Below are positions 61,072-64,000 of a stretch of 64,000 bases of DNA, piece by piece (positions within the stretch are counted from its first letter, which is position 1; each line of letters starts with the position of its first letter). This stretch comes from Agromyces albus. GTDB lineage: Bacteria > Actinomycetota > Actinomycetes > Actinomycetales > Microbacteriaceae. Both the position numbers and the translations under genes were made by a program. The stretch is taken from positions 4,154,001 to 4,218,000 of the forward strand of contig NZ_JAUSWX010000001.1 of the NCBI RefSeq assembly GCF_030815405.1, given 5' to 3'. The notes under the pieces are model-generated. The model was given only the letters and a program-made list of their open reading frames with translations. It searched no databases and had not been told where the DNA came from.

Positions 61072-62590
61072 GTCGTCCGCCCGCACCCGAGTCGTCGACC
61101 CACTCCGCCTCGGGGATGCCGCCGAGCACGTCGCCTGCGACGGCGTGGTCGTAGACCCCGATCGCATGCCGCAGCCACGGGCGCCGCAGCATCCGCAGCC
61201 AGTACACGGCGATGCCCGCCGCGAGCAGTGCGACGAAGCCCCACACTCCGATCGCCCGATCGCCGCGAGTCTCCTCGATGAGGTAGACCACCACGACGCC
61301 GGTGAGCGCGCTCGCCGCGATCGCGGCCTTCGCCGTCGCCCAGGCGCTCGACTCGCCGATGCGGTGCAGGAACACCGGGGCCGCGACGCACGCGAGCACG
61401 TAGGCGAGGATGTACCCGCCTGCGGCGAAGATGATGAGCACGGTCATCGCCGCCCAGATGTCGCCGACCACCAGCACGAGGGCGACGGGCACCGCCGTGA
61501 CGACCGGCAATGCGATCGCGCTCGCCACGAACGGCGTACGGAATCGGGAGTGCGCGGTGCCGAACGCCTGGGGCAGCAGCCCTTCGCGGCCCATCGAGAA
61601 CAGCACCCGCACGAGCGCCGTCGACGACGCGACCGCGCACGCGAAGAGGGATGCGGCGATGCTCACGTCGAGCACGAATCCCGCCCACGGCACGCCGAAC
61701 GCCGCCGCGAGATCGTTCGCGGGCGACGTGCTCGACGTCGCGTCGAGTCCGGTCACCTCGAACCCGATGGTCTGCGCGGCTGCGGAGCCGAGGTAGAGCA
61801 GGCCCGAGAGCAGCACCGTCCAGCTGATCGCGCGGGGGATGCTCGCGAAGGGCCGCTTCGCCTCGACGCCGAGCGAGGCTGAGCTCTCGAAGCCGACGAA
61901 CGCCGTGATCGCGAGCGTCGCCGCGACGGCGAATCCCTCGAGGTCGAAATCACGCGGGTCGGGGACGATGGCGACGAGACCATCGCCGTGCGCCGCGATG
62001 AGCGCGACGATGAGCGCGAGGATCAGCACGACGGAGGTGGCCTCGACAAGCAGGGTCACCCGCGTCGACAGCCGGATGCCGCGGGCGAGCAGCAGCAGGC
62101 ACGCGAGCCCCAGCGTGACGATCGCGCCCGTGCCGAGCGCCACCGCACCGAGCCCGATCGGAACGATCCGCGTGATGAGCAGCGCCAGGTAGTACCCGGC
62201 GCCCGCGAGTGCGAACATCGCGATGAAGCCGTACCCGATGAGGAGCCCGACACCGGCGACGAAGGCCGGCCCTGTGCCGAGCCCGCGAGCGACGAAGGTG
62301 TAGAGCGAACCGGTCGCGGCCATCCGTCGCGTGAACTCGTTGATCGTGCTCGCGGTGAGCAGCGCGATGACGAGTGCCGCGGCGAGCGCCGGCAGGCTCG
62401 TCGCGCCCGCGACCGCCGACACGAGCAGCGGCGTCGTGAAGGCCGCGCCCGCCGGGGCGACCGCCGACACCGATTGAGCGAGGACATCAGCGAAGCCGAC
62501 GCTGCGCCTCGCCAGACCCGAGAGCGGCGAGCGCTCGGCGAGGCCCTCGATCCGCTCGGGGCGGGCGATGGCGCGGGCGAGCGCATCCAT
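61061..62590 (-). CDS. APC-family amino acid permease
   Basis: 509 residues from ATG 62590, after AGAGGA at 9 nt; starts further upstream are possible. It has about 12 helices. Family features: VGFADVLAQSVSAVAPAGAA (helix 1 unwound substrate site), GYGFIAMFALAGAGYYLALL and FVGFESSASLGVEAKRPFAS. Substrate is probably an amino acid or amine. It diverges from a second APC gene 260 bp away and is followed by the IclR-type regulator. Confidence 0.92.
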   Translation of the reverse strand: MDALARAIARPERIEGLAERSPLSGLARRSVGFADVLAQSVSAVAPAGAAFTTPLLVSAVAGATSLPALAAALVIALLTASTINEFTRRMAATGSLYTFVARGLGTGPAFVAGVGLLIGYGFIAMFALAGAGYYLALLITRIVPIGLGAVALGTGAIVTLGLACLLLLARGIRLSTRVTLLVEATSVVLILALIVALIAAHGDGLVAIVPDPRDFDLEGFAVAATLAITAFVGFESSASLGVEAKRPFASIPRAISWTVLLSGLLYLGSAAAQTIGFEVTGLDATSSTSPANDLAAAFGVPWAGFVLDVSIAASLFACAVASSTALVRVLFSMGREGLLPQAFGTAHSRFRTPFVASAIALPVVTAVPVALVLVVGDIWAAMTVLIIFAAGGYILAYVLACVAAPVFLHRIGESSAWATAKAAIAASALTGVVVVYLIEETRGDRAIGVWGFVALLAAGIAVYWLRMLRRPWLRHAIGVYDHAVAGDVLGGIPEAEWVDDSGAGGRRGG

Positions 62591-62850
62591 TGGCGGGTCC
62601 TCTCGTTCGGCGCCACGTTCGGCTCCGTCGCGTTTCGGGGTCGACGGGCCGATCGGTCGCAGAGCGCGATCGTAAGTCGGCCAGGTTTCGGCCGAGGCAT
62701 CCATTGCGTTTCGTTCGTGTGACCGTGGGTGAGACGGCGCTGCTCCCGGTGTCTCAGAGGGCGTGCGCGACTGTTCACCGGCGGGGCATTCGGGGGCAAC
62801 ACGTGCTCGACAGGCTTGCGGCATCCGTTCCCACCCCCCGAGGAGTCGCC

Positions 62851-64000
62851 ATGACCGCACTCAACCAGTCCCCAGGCACCGCCGGCACCAGCACCATCGA
62901 CGCCGAGGCCCGCCCGAGCCACGGCCGCACCCTCAGCGGATCCCTCGGCGTCACGGCGATCGTCTTCATGGTCGTCGCGGCCGCCTCGCCGCTCACCGTC
63001 GTGGGCGGCGCGGCACCGCTCGGCATCCTCCTCGGCAACGGCGTCGGCTACCCGGCGATGTTCGCCATCTCCGCCATCGTGCTGCTGCTCTTCTCGGTCG
63101 GGCTCGCGACCATGGCGAAGCACGTGCCGAAGCCAGGCGCCTTCTTCACCTTCGTCGGGTACGGACTCGGCCGGCCGATGGGCCTCGCGACCGCCTACCT
63201 CGCGCTCCTCACCTACACGACCATCCAGGTCGCGGTGTACGGCTACATGGGCTACGTGCTCGAGGTGACGATCGCGGGTGTCGGCGGGCCAGACCTGCCG
63301 TGGTACCTCTACGCCCTCGCGGTCATCGCCCTGGTCGGCATCCTCGGCTACCGCCACATCGAATTGAGCTCGAAGGTGCTCGGGGTGCTGCTCGTCGGCG
63401 AGATCCTCATCGTGCTCGCGCTCGTCGTCGCGGTCGTGGCATCCGGTGGGCCCGAGGGCCTCTCGCTCGCACCGTTCGAGCCCGCGAACATCGTCTCTGG
63501 TGCCCCCGGGCGTCGGCCTCATGTTCGCGATCGCGGCGTTCATCGGGTTCGAGGCGACCGCGATCTTCCGCGACGAGGCGAAGAACCCGAGCCGCACCAT
63601 CCCGATCGCGACGTACGTGGCCGTCATCGGCATCGGCGTGTTCTACACGATCGCGTCATGGGGCATCGTCATGGCCTGGGGCCCGAGCGGCGTCGTCGAC
63701 GCGGCCGCCGCCGACCCGGGCGCCATGGTCATCATCACGACCCTGAACTACCTCGGCCCGATCGGCGAGGTCGTCATCAACGTGCTGCTCATCACGAGCA
63801 TGTTCGCGTGCGTGCTCTCGTTCCACAACGTCATCACGCGCTACCAGCACTCGATGTCGACGGCCGGCGTGCTGCCCCGTCGTCTCGGCGACGTGCACCA
63901 CCGCCATCTCTCGCCGCACACCTCCTCGATCGTGCAGACCGCCACGGGCGTCGTGTTCATCGCCGCCTTCGCGTTCCTCGGGCTCGACCCGGTGCTCGCC
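62851..64000 (+). CDS. APC-family permease, frameshifted, 3' end outside window
   Basis: ATG 62851 follows GAGGAG. The first frame encodes TLSGSLGVTAIVFMVVAAAS, SPLTVVGGAAPLGILLGNGV and helices to EPANIVSGAPG (about residue 220). At GGTGCCCCCGGGCGTCGG (63500-63517) one extra base shifts the frame. From 63513 the next frame continues GVGLMFAIAAFIGFEATAIF, RDEAKNPSRTIPIATYVAVI to the window end. Both halves fit the same family, so this is one gene with a 1-nt insertion in a C/G run. Confidence 0.8.
   Translation, partial: MTALNQSPGTAGTSTIDAEARPSHGRTLSGSLGVTAIVFMVVAAASPLTVVGGAAPLGILLGNGVGYPAMFAISAIVLLLFSVGLATMAKHVPKPGAFFTFVGYGLGRPMGLATAYLALLTYTTIQVAVYGYMGYVLEVTIAGVGGPDLPWYLYALAVIALVGILGYRHIELSSKVLGVLLVGEILIVLALVVAVVASGGPEGLSLAPFEPANIVSGAPGRRPHVRDRGVHRVRGDRDLPRRGEEPEPHHPDRDVRGRHRHRRVLHDRVMGHRHGLGPERRRRRGRRRPGRHGHHHDPELPRPDRRGRHQRAAHHEHVRVRALVPQRHHALPALDVDGRRAAPSSRRRAPPPSLAAHLLDRADRHGRRVHRRLRVPRARPGAR

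Overview
The window is about 70% GC. It reads as chromosome from a high-GC Gram-positive actinobacterium, most likely family Microbacteriaceae (an Agromyces-like organism). The evidence is codon use saturated with GCC/CTC/GAC, frequent GTG starts, many genes that appear leaderless (a -10 hexamer 6-7 nt before the start codon with no ribosome binding site), a LigD with polymerase-phosphoesterase-ligase order, and sugar importers that lack their own ATPase. There is no CRISPR array, no complete prophage, no insertion sequence, no rRNA and no replication origin. Three tRNA genes are present.

Layout. 1-3.2 kb: the end of a permuted ATP-grasp / alpha-E / transglutaminase operon, then a serine hydrolase. 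3.4-8.5 kb: an atypical block with an SDR, an NTF2-like gene lacking a normal start codon, a TMEM175-like channel, a broken hydrolase and a very large LuxR-type regulator. 8.7-12.5 kb: phosphatase, lipoate-ligase-like protein, flavodoxin and an orphan DNA methyltransferase. 12.5-18.4 kb: a LacI-controlled beta-glucoside system (regulator, GH1 glucosidase, two permeases, binding protein) with a promoter bracketed by two near-perfect operators. 18.5-32 kb: mainly housekeeping and cell-wall genes (VanY peptidase, MFS, secreted amidase-type protein, phosphoglucomutase, DUF445, prephenate dehydratase, lipid kinase, seryl-tRNA synthetase, HAD phosphatase). 30.8-33.8 kb: two paralogous LytR-CpsA-Psr proteins interleaved with two tRNA-Ser genes.

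37-54.6 kb looks like a stress and DNA-repair region. It holds Ku and LigD (non-homologous end joining), a type IB topoisomerase, three copies of an uncharacterised family of about 110 residues, an SDR, a SRPBCC protein, tiny membrane and acidic proteins, an alcohol dehydrogenase, a second ATPase-less sugar importer and a five-gene operon around a divergent Nramp-type transporter. Upstream of seven transcription units here I find a shared element, GTCAA(C/G)CCC followed at 21-23 nt by a TA-containing hexamer. It suggests a common, so far unassigned regulator or sigma factor. 54.6-64 kb: YjbR protein, tRNA-Arg, a polytopic membrane protein, GNAT, MarR, glycolipid-binding, XRE and IclR proteins, and two divergent amino-acid permeases, one frameshifted and cut by the window end.

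Cross-cutting observations: the heptamer GGATGCC/GGCATCC is strongly over-represented; a REP-like palindrome occurs twice, once inside the ligD reading frame; and several genes carry single-base frameshifts at C/G runs, which may be sequence errors.
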